64,000 nucleotides of DNA from Rhodocyclaceae bacterium (GTDB taxonomy: Bacteria; Pseudomonadota; Gammaproteobacteria; Burkholderiales; Rhodocyclaceae). Positions within the stretch are counted from its first letter, which is position 1, and each line of letters opens with the position of its first letter. Where the stretch lies: positions 24,849 through 88,848 of the forward strand of contig JAQTNK010000014.1 of the NCBI GenBank assembly GCA_028713915.1, read 5' to 3'. Positions 25,175-35,953 of the stretch are shown here, in pieces. A program made the position numbers and the translations under genes. The notes below the pieces were generated by a model, which was not told the DNA's origin, searched no databases, and saw only the letters and a program-made list of their open reading frames with translations.

Positions 25175-25234
25175 GGCGGCGGGCATTGGAGGGTGCGTGA
25201 CAAGCGTAACCGCAAAATACTGAGGGAACCGCAA

Positions 25235-25240
25235 ATTATA
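25235..25240 (-). promoter_or_regulatory. -10 element for the DUF2863 gene
   Basis: The minus strand reads TATAAT here, 61 bp before the chosen DUF2863 start. The -35 region at 17 bp reads TTCGAC, a partial match to TTGACA. Confidence 0.4.
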
Positions 25241-25270
25241 CCAGTGCCGACGTTAGGGTCGAAAAGGAAA

Positions 25271-25305
25271 GAGTCTGGTAGACTCGCGCAGCTTCGTTAC
25301 CAGAC
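25271..25305 (+). promoter_or_regulatory. Alternative hairpins in the leader of the pit operon
   Basis: GAGTCT (25271-25276) pairs with AGACTC (25280-25285) around GGT. The same bases can instead form GTCTGGTA (25273-25280) with TACCAGAC (25298-25305), an 8-bp stem that ends eight bases before the DUF47 ATG. The two folds are mutually exclusive. No Shine-Dalgarno sequence is visible in the last bases before the ATG. The repeat could equally be an operator. Confidence 0.35.
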
Positions 25306-25313
25306 GATACTAA

Positions 25314-25952
25314 ATGTTCTCCAGACTGATGCCCCAAGAGGGCAAGTTTTTCGATCTTTTCAATGCGCATGCCGAGTTGGTTGTCCAGGGAGCGCATCAG
25401 TTGGCGATCCTCGTGGCTGATCTCGGCGACGGCGCCAATACAGTCTCCGGCCATGCCCAGGCCATCGACGAAATCGAAAAGAAGGCCGACAAGGTCACTC
25501 ACGATACCGTCGCCCTGCTGCATACCACCTTCAATACGCCGCTCGACCGCGACGAAATCCACCAGCTGATTTCCAAGCTGGACGACATCCTCGACCTCAT
25601 CCAGGATGTCGCCGAGTCGATGCATCTCTACGACGTGCGCAAGCTGACCCAGGAATCGCGGCAGCTCGCCGACATCAGCGTTTCCTGCTGCGAGCGCGTG
25701 CGCTCGGCGGTGTCGCTGCTGTCGAACATGGACAACGCCCCGGCCATCCTCAAGATGTGCCAGGAAATCGACCAGCTCGAATCCGACGCCGACCGCGTCA
25801 TGCGCACCGGCATCATCAAGCTGTTCCGCGAGGAAACCGACGTGCGCGAACTCATCAAGCAGAAGGGCATCTACGAACTTCTGGAAACCGTCACCGACCG
25901 CTGCGAGGATGTGGCGAACATCATCGAAGGCATCATCCTCGAAAATTCCTGA
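25314..25952 (+). CDS. DUF47 PhoU-like accessory protein of phosphate transport
   Basis: A 212-residue all-helical protein of the DUF47/PhoU-like family, found encoded next to Pit transporters and thought to modulate them. The conserved FFDLFNAHAELVVQGA and IDEIEKKADKVTHDTVALLHTTFNTPLDRDEIH segments are present, the latter carrying the acidic E/D-xxx-D metal-binding pattern of PhoU domains. It precedes pit by 18 bp. Confidence 0.9.
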   Translation: MFSRLMPQEGKFFDLFNAHAELVVQGAHQLAILVADLGDGANTVSGHAQAIDEIEKKADKVTHDTVALLHTTFNTPLDRDEIHQLISKLDDILDLIQDVAESMHLYDVRKLTQESRQLADISVSCCERVRSAVSLLSNMDNAPAILKMCQEIDQLESDADRVMRTGIIKLFREETDVRELIKQKGIYELLETVTDRCEDVANIIEGIILENS

Positions 25953-25970
25953 GCGGCGGGAACTGTCACC

Positions 25971-26972
25971 ATGCATGGCATCAGTCTGTCCGTCGTCGTC
26001 GTGCTGGTCGGCCTGGCACTGGTCTTCGACTTCATGAACGGCTTCCACGATGCGGCGAATTCCATCGCCACCATCGTCTCCACGCACGTCCTCAAGCCGC
26101 ACCAGGCCGTGGTCTGGGCTTCCGTCTTCAACGTCATCGCCATCTTCATCTTCCAGCTCAAGGTGGCGACCACCGTCGGCAAGGGCACCATCGATCCGTC
26201 CATCGTCGACCACTATGTGATTTTCGGCGCGCTGATCGGCGCCATCTTCTGGAACATCGTCACCTGGTACTACGGCATTCCGTCGAGTTCGTCCCATGCG
26301 CTGATCGGCGGACTGGTCGGCGCGGCGCTCGCCAAGTCGGGGCCGGACTCCTTGATCTGGTCGGGCGTGGGCAAGACCGTGCTGTTCATCTTCGTCTCCC
26401 CCATTCTCGGCTTCGTGCTCGGCGCCTTTCTCATGATCGGCGTGTCCTGGCTGTGCAACCGCACCTCGCCGCGCCGTGTCGACAAGATATTCCGCCGCCT
26501 GCAGCTATTGTCGGCCGCCGCCTACAGCCTCGGCCACGGCGGCAACGACGCGCAGAAGACCATCGGCATCATCTGGATGCTGCTGATCGCCGCCGGCATG
26601 TCGAAGAGCAGCGAATCCGTGCCGGTCTGGGTGATCGGCTGCTGCTATCTTTCCATGGGCCTGGGCACCATGTTCGGCGGCTGGCGCATCGTCAAGACCA
26701 TGGGCCAGCGCATCACCAAGCTGAACCAGGCAAGCGGCTTCTGCGCCAACTCGGGCGGCGCCCTGACGCTGTTCCTCGCGACCTACCTCGGCGTTCCGGT
26801 ATCTACGACGCATACCATCACCGGCGCCATCACCGGCGTCGGCACCACCCGCGGCACCAAGAAGGTCCGCTGGGCCACGGCCGGCGGCATCGTCTGGGCC
26901 TGGGTGCTGACCATTCCGGCGAGCGCCCTGATGGCGGCCATGGCCTGGTATCTCGGCCGCATCATCCTCTGA
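25971..26972 (+). CDS. Low-affinity inorganic phosphate transporter Pit
   Basis: A 333-residue inner membrane transporter of the PiT/PHO4 family that imports phosphate (often as a metal-phosphate complex) with protons. The duplicated signatures are both present: DFMNGFHDAANSIATIV at the N-terminus and LGHGGNDAQKTIGIIWM in the second half, along with IPSSSSHALIGGLVGAAL and VPVSTTHTITGAITGVG. About ten membrane segments. It is cotranscribed with the DUF47 gene. Confidence 0.93.
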   Translation: MHGISLSVVVVLVGLALVFDFMNGFHDAANSIATIVSTHVLKPHQAVVWASVFNVIAIFIFQLKVATTVGKGTIDPSIVDHYVIFGALIGAIFWNIVTWYYGIPSSSSHALIGGLVGAALAKSGPDSLIWSGVGKTVLFIFVSPILGFVLGAFLMIGVSWLCNRTSPRRVDKIFRRLQLLSAAAYSLGHGGNDAQKTIGIIWMLLIAAGMSKSSESVPVWVIGCCYLSMGLGTMFGGWRIVKTMGQRITKLNQASGFCANSGGALTLFLATYLGVPVSTTHTITGAITGVGTTRGTKKVRWATAGGIVWAWVLTIPASALMAAMAWYLGRIIL

Positions 26973-27032
26973 CGGCCTTGGCGCGCGCGGCCCGCGCGTA
27001 GAATGACCGTCGGCTAAGCGACGGGAGGCGTC

Positions 27033-28337
27033 ATGGAAATCTGGGTTCTGCTGCTGCTGATCCTCGGCAGCGGCCTGCTGGCGATGGCGGAAATGGCCAT
27101 CGGCGCGAGCCGCGATTCCCATCTCGCCCAACGGGCGGCTGAGGGCGAGCCGTCCGCCCACGCCGTCATCCAGTTCCGCCGCCATCCCAGTCGCTTGCTG
27201 GCGACCACGCAATTGGGCATCACCGTCATGGCAATGCTCGCCGGCGCCTTCGGCGAATCGCTGTGGGTGCCGTGCGTGGAAAGCGGGCTCAACGCGGTGC
27301 TGCCGGTGCCGGCGGGCATCGCCTACGCGCTGGCGCTGGGGCTGGTGGTGAGCGTCATCACTTTCTTCTCGCTGGTCTTCGGCGAAGTCATTCCCAAGCG
27401 TCTCGCCCTGGCACGGCCCGAGACTGTCGCGATCGCCCTGTCCGGCCCGGTCAATCTGCTGCTGCGCCTGACGCGGCCGCTGGTGTGGGCGGTATCCGTC
27501 GCCGCCGACCGCATTCTCGATCTGTTTCCCGTCAACAAGGTTTCCGCCGAGGCCAGCGCCGCCGACGAAATTCGCTTTCTCATCGAATCGGGGCGCAAGG
27601 CCGGCTCGCTCGACAGCACCGAGAGCGAAATCCTCGGCAATGTATTCCGCCTGGACAATCGGCGCGTCGCCGCGATCATGACGCCCGCCGCCGCCATCGC
27701 CTACCTCGATCTGGAACTGCCGCGCGAGGCCAACATGCAGGTGCTCGAACAACGGGCTTTTTCGCGCTACCTGGTGTGCAAGGGCGGCATTGCCAACGCG
27801 CTGGGCTTCGTCGAGGCGCGCGAACTGCTGCGTCTGGTCGTGAACGGCCAGCCGCTCGATTTCGGCAAGCTCTCCACCAAGCCGCCGCACTACGTGCCGA
27901 GCAGCCTGTCGCTGATCGAACTGCTGGATTTCCTGAAGGAGCGCGGTACCCAGGTCGCGCTGGTGGTCAATGAGTTCGGTGCCACCGAAGGCCTGGTGAC
28001 GGTATCCGATCTGATCGGCACCGTGGTCGGCGATGTCCTTTCCGGCGCCGTCGAATCGCCGCTGGCGATCCAGCGCGACGACGGCAGCTGGCTGCTCGAC
28101 GGCCTCCTGCCGCTCGACGAGCTGAAGGATCTGCTCGGCCTGCCCGATCTGCCGGCAGAGGAACTCGGCAACTACCATACGGCCGGCGGCTTCGTCATCT
28201 ACCAGCTCGGCCGCATCCCGAAGAAGACCGAGAACTTCGTATGGTCGGGCTGGCGCTTCGAGGTCATGGACATGGACCGCAACCGCGTCGACGAGGTGCT
28301 GGCGAAGCGGATCGACAAGGCGGCGGAGAAGCGCTGA
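27033..28337 (+). CDS. CNNM/CBS-domain membrane protein (hemolysin-C family)
   Basis: A 434-residue protein of the CNNM/CorC/HlyC-like family. The N-terminal CNNM (DUF21) domain (about 1-190) has several helices and the conserved VFGEVIPKRLALARPE. A CBS pair (about 205-330, beginning RRVAAIMTPAAAIAYLDL) and a C-terminal CorC_HlyC domain (about 345-425) follow. Members are linked to Mg or other divalent metal efflux; hemolysin is a historical name. GGGAGG at 27023-27028 precedes ATG 27033. Confidence 0.9.
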   Translation: MEIWVLLLLILGSGLLAMAEMAIGASRDSHLAQRAAEGEPSAHAVIQFRRHPSRLLATTQLGITVMAMLAGAFGESLWVPCVESGLNAVLPVPAGIAYALALGLVVSVITFFSLVFGEVIPKRLALARPETVAIALSGPVNLLLRLTRPLVWAVSVAADRILDLFPVNKVSAEASAADEIRFLIESGRKAGSLDSTESEILGNVFRLDNRRVAAIMTPAAAIAYLDLELPREANMQVLEQRAFSRYLVCKGGIANALGFVEARELLRLVVNGQPLDFGKLSTKPPHYVPSSLSLIELLDFLKERGTQVALVVNEFGATEGLVTVSDLIGTVVGDVLSGAVESPLAIQRDDGSWLLDGLLPLDELKDLLGLPDLPAEELGNYHTAGGFVIYQLGRIPKKTENFVWSGWRFEVMDMDRNRVDEVLAKRIDKAAEKR

Positions 28338-28405
28338 CGATTCTTGCCCGAAATCAAGGACGCGGCTGGCGCGATCGCTAGCATGGACGTTTTTGCGAGG
28401 CCAGC

Positions 28406-29020
28406 ATGAGCACCACTTTCCCCGACTTCTACGCCGCCGCGCCCGTCGTCACGATGCGCGATCCGCTTGCCGCCTTCCTCGGCGCCGCCGCCGACGGCAT
28501 CATCGATTACCGCTATGAGGACGCCGTGCGCCTGGCCGGCCATTCCTGCCCGACCGTGGCGTCGGCCTTCGTCATGGTGCGCGCGGCGCTGAAGGCGCTC
28601 TACGGCGAAGAACTGCCGCGGCGCGGCGAGATCGGCGTCGATTTGCGCGACGCGCGCGACAGCGGCGTCACCGGCGTCATCGCCGCCGTCGCCACGCTGA
28701 TCACCGGCGCCGCCGACGCCGGCGGCTTCAAGGGGCTGGGCGGCCGCTTCGCCCGCTGCCAGCGCCTCGCCTTCGGCCGGGACATTCCCGGCACGATGCG
28801 CCTGACGCGCCTCGACAGCGGCGCCGCGGCGACGGTGGCCGCGCGGCTCGACGGCATTCCCGGCGACCCGCGCATGGGCGCGCTGCTGCCGCGCTGTCTC
28901 GACGGCAGCGCCACGGCGGCGGAGGCGGCCTTGTTCGGCGAACTCTGGCAAGCGCGCGTGCGCTGCCTGCTGCTCGATCACGCCGACGACCCTGCCGTCG
29001 TCCTCGTGCAATTGCAATAG
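28406..29020 (+). CDS. FmdE-like protein
   Basis: A 204-residue soluble protein. The segment RLAGHSCPTVASAFVMVRAAL resembles the conserved H-x-C-P signature of the FmdE family (named for subunit E of molybdenum formylmethanofuran dehydrogenase), and GGFKGLGGRFARC may correspond to the later conserved Gly-rich segment. No zinc-ribbon extension is seen. There are no methanogenesis or molybdenum genes nearby, so the name describes the fold only. The weak similarity leaves room for error. Confidence 0.5.
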   Translation: MSTTFPDFYAAAPVVTMRDPLAAFLGAAADGIIDYRYEDAVRLAGHSCPTVASAFVMVRAALKALYGEELPRRGEIGVDLRDARDSGVTGVIAAVATLITGAADAGGFKGLGGRFARCQRLAFGRDIPGTMRLTRLDSGAAATVAARLDGIPGDPRMGALLPRCLDGSATAAEAALFGELWQARVRCLLLDHADDPAVVLVQLQ

Positions 29021-29042
29021 GCCGATTGCGCCCCGGCGGCGC

Positions 29043-29068
29043 GGAACCTCGGCGGCGCGAGAGGTTCC
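29043..29068. terminator. Hairpin after the FmdE-like gene
   Basis: GGAACCTC (29043-29050) and GAGGTTCC (29061-29068) form a perfect 8-bp stem with a ten-base loop, 22 bp past the FmdE-like stop. No T-run follows, so it may be a terminator or an operator for otsA. Confidence 0.4.
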
Positions 29069-29134
29069 AACCAAAGCGTAAATAACAAGAAATTTTTCGC
29101 TTGAGGGCTTTCCCTTTCGCCGCGGGAGATGTGC

Positions 29135-31389
<2,255 letters not shown>

Positions 31390-31393
<4 letters not shown>

Positions 31394-32166
31394 TGGATGC
31401 GCGGGACCGCCGCCAGGGCGCGCCGCCGAACCGGCTGTCCGGCGGGCCGTCCGCACACGGGTTCTTCCTCGATATCGACGGCACGCTGCTGGGCTTCGCC
31501 GCGGCACCGGACCGCGTGCGCGCCGATCCCCGGTTGATCGCGACGTTGCGCGCGCTGCACGATGCGGCCGGCGGCGCGCTGGCGCTGATCAGCGGCCGCG
31601 CCGTGGCCGGCGTCGACGCCCTGGTCGCGCTGCTGCGCCTGGCCGTGGCCGGGCAGCACGGCGCCGAGCGCCGCGACGCCGCCGGCGCCATGCATCGGCA
31701 CCCGCCCGACGCCGCCCAGCTGGACGCCCTGCGCCGCTGCATCGCCGGCTTGGCGACGGGATTTTCCGGCCTCTTGGTCGAGGACAAGGGCATGTGCCTC
31801 GCCGTGCATTATCGGCAGGCGCCGCAACTCGAAGCGGAAGTGCGCCGCGTGCTGGAGGAATGCCTGGCGCGCACCGGCGAGGCGTTCCGGCTGCAGCCGG
31901 GAACGCTGGTGCTCGAGTTGAAACCCGCCGACAGCGACAAGGGCACGGCCATCCGGGAATTCGCCGGCGAGCCGCCCTTCGCCGGGCGCATCCCGGTTTT
32001 TCTCGGCGACGACGACACGGACGAGCCCGGCTTCGCGGTCGTGAATCGGCTCGGCGGCATTGCCGTCAAGGTGGGCAGCGGCGCCTCCGTGGCCGGCTAT
32101 CGCATCGCCGACGTGGCGGGCGTGCGCGATTGGCTGGCGGTCGTCCTGGGCCAGGCGGCGCCGTGA
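31390..32166 (+). CDS. otsB: Trehalose-6-phosphate phosphatase
   Basis: A 258-residue HAD phosphatase that completes trehalose synthesis. Motif I is FFLDIDGTLLGF, motif II is LALISGRAV, the Lys motif is in SDKGTAIREF, and motif IV is VFLGDDDTDEPGF. ATG 31390 overlaps the otsA stop (ATGATG), so the two enzymes are coupled. Its C-terminus ends about 40 bp before the lexA operator. Confidence 0.92.
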
Positions 32167-32205
32167 CATGTTTCGCGTTGCAGCGGACTTGCTTTTTGCC
32201 GCATA

Positions 32206-32221
32206 CTGTATGAACATACAG
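32206..32221. promoter_or_regulatory. LexA box upstream of lexA
   Basis: CTGTATGAACATACAG, a perfect CTGT-N8-ACAG SOS box of the gammaproteobacterial/betaproteobacterial type, 19 bp before the lexA start. It implies autoregulation of lexA and SOS induction of the overlapping imuA and imuB genes. Confidence 0.92.
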
Positions 32222-32240
32222 TTACGCAAAGGAGCAAGCC

Positions 32241-32837
32241 ATGGCCGACGACCTCACCCCGCGGCAGCGGGAAATCCTCGATTTCATCCGCAATACGCTT
32301 GAAGTGCTTGGCGCGCCGCCGACGCGCGCCGAAATCGCCGGCGCCTTCGGCTTCGCTTCGCACAATGCCGCCGAAGAGCACCTGAAGGCGCTGGCGAAGA
32401 AGGGCGCCATCGTGCTCGATCCGCGCTCGGCGCGCGGCATCCGGCTGGTCGAGCAGCTCGGCTTGCCGCTGATCGGTTCGGTGGCGGCGGGCAGTCCGCT
32501 GCTGGCCGTCGAGAACCAGCTGGGCCGCGTGCAGCTCGCGCCCCAGCTCTTCTCGCCGCGTGCCGACTACCTGCTGCAAGTGCGCGGCAACAGCATGACC
32601 GGTGCCGGCATTCTCGACGGCGATCTGCTCGCCGTGCACAAGACGACGGAGGCGCGCAGCGGCCAGATCGTCGTCGCCCGCCTGGGCGACGAAGTCACCG
32701 TCAAGCGCCTGCGGCGCCGCGGTTCCCGCATCGAGCTCGTCGCCGAGAACCCGGACTATGCGCCCATCGTCGTCGCCGGCCCGCTGGCCATCGAGGGCTT
32801 GGCGGTGGGGCTGATCCGCAATGGCAGCGCGCTGTGA
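32241..32837 (+). CDS. lexA: SOS repressor LexA
   Basis: A 198-residue repressor and self-cleaving protease. The winged helix DNA-binding domain is at residues 1-70. The autocleavage site Ala83-Gly84 is in VAAGSPL, and the catalytic dyad is Ser118 (GNSMTG) and Lys155 (VTVKRL). AAGGAG at 32229-32234 lies six bases before ATG 32241, and a perfect LexA box precedes it. The recognition helix ([21 protein letters not shown]) is close to that of E. coli LexA, consistent with the box type. The stop overlaps imuA GTG. Confidence 0.96.
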   Translation: MADDLTPRQREILDFIRNTLEVLGAPPTRAEIAGAFGFASHNAAEEHLKALAKKGAIVLDPRSARGIRLVEQLGLPLIGSVAAGSPLLAVENQLGRVQLAPQLFSPRADYLLQVRGNSMTGAGILDGDLLAVHKTTEARSGQIVVARLGDEVTVKRLRRRGSRIELVAENPDYAPIVVAGPLAIEGLAVGLIRNGSAL

Positions 32838-33583
32838 ACACCAGCGCCGCCCGCGTCGCGGCCGATAGGCCGGCCGGAGCCGACGGGCTCGCCGCCGTGC
32901 TGGCGCGGCCCGACGTCTGGCGCGGCGGCCATTTCGCCGCCGCTTCCTTGCCGGCGCTCGCCAGCGGCTTCGCTGCGCTCGATGCCGAACTGCCGGGCGG
33001 CGGCTGGCCGCGCGGCGCGCTGACCGAACTCCTCGTCGATGGCGTCGGCCTGGGCGAACTGGGACTGCTGCTGCCGGCCTTGCGGGCCGTCCGTGCGGCG
33101 GGCGGCTGGTCGCTGCTGGTCGGTGCGCCCTATCCGCTGCATGCGCCGGCCTGGGCTGCGGCGGGACTCGATCTGGCGCGCCTCGTGATCGTTTCGCCGA
33201 GCGCCGAGCGCGACGCCCTCTGGGCGATGGAGCAGGCGCTGGCGAGCGCTGCGCCGGCGGCCGTGCTGTGCTGGACGGCAGGCGCCGCCGCCCGCGCGGT
33301 GCGGCGCCTGCAAGTCGCGGCGGCGGCCGGCGGCGCCGCCGCTTTCCTGTTCCGGCCGGCGCGGGCCGCGGCCACGGCCTCGGCGGCGCCGCTGCGCCTC
33401 GCCCTGGCTGCCGACGCCGCCGGACGCTGCGCCGTCTCCATCCTCAAACGGCGCGGGCCGCCGCTCGCCGCGCCCATTCATCTCGACCTGCCGCGCCCGG
33501 TGCGCAATCATGAATCCGCTCTGGCTGGCGCTCGATCTGCCCCGGCTGCCGCTCGAAGCGCATTCCAGCCTGCCTGCGCCTAG
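32834..33583 (+). CDS. imuA: Translesion synthesis accessory protein ImuA
   Basis: A 249-residue RecA/SulA-like protein of the ImuA family, part of the LexA-controlled mutasome with ImuB and DnaE2. Family stretches are [19 protein letters not shown] near residue 50 and the RecA-like strand [22 protein letters not shown]; the Walker A loop of RecA is degenerate. GTG 32834 overlaps the lexA stop. The last 24 codons overlap imuB in another frame. Confidence 0.87.
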   Translation: MNTSAARVAADRPAGADGLAAVLARPDVWRGGHFAAASLPALASGFAALDAELPGGGWPRGALTELLVDGVGLGELGLLLPALRAVRAAGGWSLLVGAPYPLHAPAWAAAGLDLARLVIVSPSAERDALWAMEQALASAAPAAVLCWTAGAAARAVRRLQVAAAAGGAAAFLFRPARAAATASAAPLRLALAADAAGRCAVSILKRRGPPLAAPIHLDLPRPVRNHESALAGARSAPAAARSAFQPACA

Positions 33584-34937
33584 CGCCGTCGCCGCCGCCG
33601 CCCGCATCGTCGCCTGCGACGATGCCGCTCTCGCCGCGGGCGTCGTGCCGGGCATGGGTCTCGCGGCGGCGCGCGCCATGGCGCCGCAACTCGCCGTGGC
33701 GCCGCGCGATCCCGGGCGCGAGGCGGCGGCGCTCGAAGCGCTCGCCTGCTGGGCCGGCGGCTTCACGCCGCGCGTCGTGCTGGCGCCGCCGCAGGCGCTG
33801 CTCTTGGAAATCGGCGGCTGCCTGCGCTATTTCGGCGGCGTCGAAAAACTCCTCGGCGCCGCCCTCGCCGGCAGCGCAGATCAGGGATTCCGCACTCAGG
33901 CGGCCGTGGCGACGACGCCGCAAGGGGCGCTGTGGCTGGCGCAAGCCGGAACGGCGGCGATCTGCGTCGATGCGGCGCGGCTTGCCGCGGCCCTCGATGC
34001 GCTGCCGCCGGCGCCGCTGCCGCCGCGGGCCCAGGAACGGCTGGCCGGCTTCGGCGTGCGCACGCTGGGCGCGGCGCGTCGGCTGCCGCGCGCCGGCCTC
34101 GCCCGCCGCATCGGCGCGGAAGCCGTCGCCCTGCTGGCGCGCGCCTACGGCGAATTGCCGGACCCGCGGCGCGACTTCGTTTTTCCCGAGCGATTTGCGC
34201 AGTCGCTCGAATTTCCGGCGCCGGTCGACCACGCCGCGGCGCTGCTGTTCGCCGCGCGCCGGCTCACGGCCGCGCTGGCCGGCTGGCTGGCGGCGCGGCA
34301 GGCCGGCATCGCCTCATGCACGCTGCATCTTTGCCATGACGGCCGCGAGGCCACCCTCGTCGAACTGCGTTTCGCCGCCGCCACGCGCGACGCGGCGCGC
34401 TTCGAACGCGTGCTGCGCGAACGCCTGGAACGCCTGGCGCTTCAGGCGCCGGTGGCCAGCCTGCGCCTCGTCGTCGCTGCCGTCGCCGACTTGCCGGGAC
34501 GCAGCGGCACGCTGTTCGACGGCGGCAGCGCCGGCGACGAAGGCATCGCCGCGCTGGTCGAGCGGCTGCGCGCGCGGCTCGGCGAGGCCTGCGTGCATGG
34601 CATCGCCGCCGTCGCCGACCACCGGCCGGAAGGCGCGACGCGGCAACTGCCGCAGGGCGAGGCGGGCGCCGCCGTGGCGTGCGGCCCGCGTCCCGTCTGG
34701 CTGCTCGCCGTCCCCGAGCCGATCGCCGAACGCGCCGGCCGGCCCTGGCGCAACGGCCCGCTGCGCCTGCTGGCCGGCCCCGAGCGCATCGAGTCGGGCT
34801 GGTGGGATGGGGGCGAAGGCAGCGGCGACGCGCGCCGCGACTATTTCGTCGCCCTGACCGGCGATGCCCGCTGGGCCTGGGTGTTCCGCGAACTCGCCGC
34901 GCCCGGCGGCTGGTTCCTGCACGGCTGGTTCGGATGA
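33510..34937 (+). CDS. imuB: Y-family polymerase-like protein ImuB
   Basis: A 475-residue inactive Y-family DNA polymerase homologue that links DnaE2 to the sliding clamp. It begins [18 protein letters not shown], where active Y-family enzymes would have the catalytic acidic residues; their absence is characteristic of ImuB. The fingers, palm and little-finger regions follow (to about residue 350), then a C-terminal extension. A clear clamp-binding motif was not identified by eye. It starts 74 bp inside imuA and completes the lexA-imuA-imuB operon. Confidence 0.9.
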   Translation: MNPLWLALDLPRLPLEAHSSLPAPSAVAAAARIVACDDAALAAGVVPGMGLAAARAMAPQLAVAPRDPGREAAALEALACWAGGFTPRVVLAPPQALLLEIGGCLRYFGGVEKLLGAALAGSADQGFRTQAAVATTPQGALWLAQAGTAAICVDAARLAAALDALPPAPLPPRAQERLAGFGVRTLGAARRLPRAGLARRIGAEAVALLARAYGELPDPRRDFVFPERFAQSLEFPAPVDHAAALLFAARRLTAALAGWLAARQAGIASCTLHLCHDGREATLVELRFAAATRDAARFERVLRERLERLALQAPVASLRLVVAAVADLPGRSGTLFDGGSAGDEGIAALVERLRARLGEACVHGIAAVADHRPEGATRQLPQGEAGAAVACGPRPVWLLAVPEPIAERAGRPWRNGPLRLLAGPERIESGWWDGGEGSGDARRDYFVALTGDARWAWVFRELAAPGGWFLHGWFG

Positions 34938-34980
34938 TGCACAATCCTTCCTTGTCCGGCCCCCACAACGGAGAAGACAA

Positions 34981-35946
34981 ATGAAGAAAACCCGCATCGT
35001 TGCCCTCGCCCTTGCCAGCTTCGCCTTCGCTGCCCACGCCGAAGACCTCGTGCGCCTGGGCAACCTCAAGTTCGCCCACTACGGCGCCGTGTCCTACATG
35101 AAGGAAGTCTGTCCCAAGTACGGCATCAAGCTCGAAGAGCGCATGTTTCCCAAAGGCCCGGACATCATGCCGGCCATCGTCGCCGGCGAGATCGACATCG
35201 GCGCGCTGGCTTCCGACGGCGCCATCTCGGGACGCGCCAACGGCGTGCCGATCTACACCGTGGCGGGCTTCGCCAAGGGCGGCGCGCGCATCGTCGCCGG
35301 CAGCGACAGCGGCATCCGCACGCTTGCCGACTTGAAGGGCAGGAAAGTCGGCGTCACGCGCGGCGGCGCGCAGGAGCTGCTGCTCTACGCCGAACTCGAG
35401 AAGGCCGGCCTCACCTGGGCCGACAAGCCGGGCAAGGACGTGCAGATCGTCTTCCTCGCTTTCGCCGACTTGAACCAGGCGCTGGCCGCCAAGCAGATCG
35501 ACGCCATGTGCCAGTCCGAGCCGCAGTCCTCGCAGGCGATCAACAAGAAGTTCGGCGTCGAGATCGTCAAGCCCTACGACACGCCGATGGGCGAACCCTA
35601 CCGCCTGCTGGTGATGACCGAGAAGCTCTACAACGACAAGCCGGACGTGGCGCTGCGCACCATGAAATGCTTTGTCGACGCCACCGCGCAGTTCAAGAAG
35701 AACATGGGGCTGGCGGAGAAATACGTGCGCGAGCAGATGTTCAAGCGCCAGATCACGCCGCAGGACTTCAGGGATGCGCTGGACAACGCTTCCTACACCT
35801 ACGATGTCACGCCCGGGCATATCGACGTCACCACCGCGTTCATGAACAAGTACGGCGTCGGCCGCATGGCGAAGCCGCCGAAGGCGGCCGACTGGGTCAA
35901 GCTCGATCTGCTGCAGAAGGCCAAGGCCGAGCTGAAGGTGCAATGA
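34981..35946 (+). CDS. ABC transporter periplasmic substrate-binding protein (NitT/TauT type)
   Basis: A 321-residue binding protein with a cleavable signal peptide (cleavage likely after AFAAHA, about residue 20). The fold is that of SsuA/TauA/THI5-like proteins: FPKGPDIMPAIVAGEIDIGALASDGAI in lobe one and LKGRKVGVTRGGAQELLL, followed by the CQSEPQSSQAI hinge region. Such proteins bind nitrate, sulfonates, taurine, thiamine precursors or aromatic acids; the ligand is unknown here. A permease and ATPase gene follow. Starts 43 bp after imuB. Confidence 0.88.
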   Translation: MKKTRIVALALASFAFAAHAEDLVRLGNLKFAHYGAVSYMKEVCPKYGIKLEERMFPKGPDIMPAIVAGEIDIGALASDGAISGRANGVPIYTVAGFAKGGARIVAGSDSGIRTLADLKGRKVGVTRGGAQELLLYAELEKAGLTWADKPGKDVQIVFLAFADLNQALAAKQIDAMCQSEPQSSQAINKKFGVEIVKPYDTPMGEPYRLLVMTEKLYNDKPDVALRTMKCFVDATAQFKKNMGLAEKYVREQMFKRQITPQDFRDALDNASYTYDVTPGHIDVTTAFMNKYGVGRMAKPPKAADWVKLDLLQKAKAELKVQ

Positions 35947-35953
35947 CATTTTC

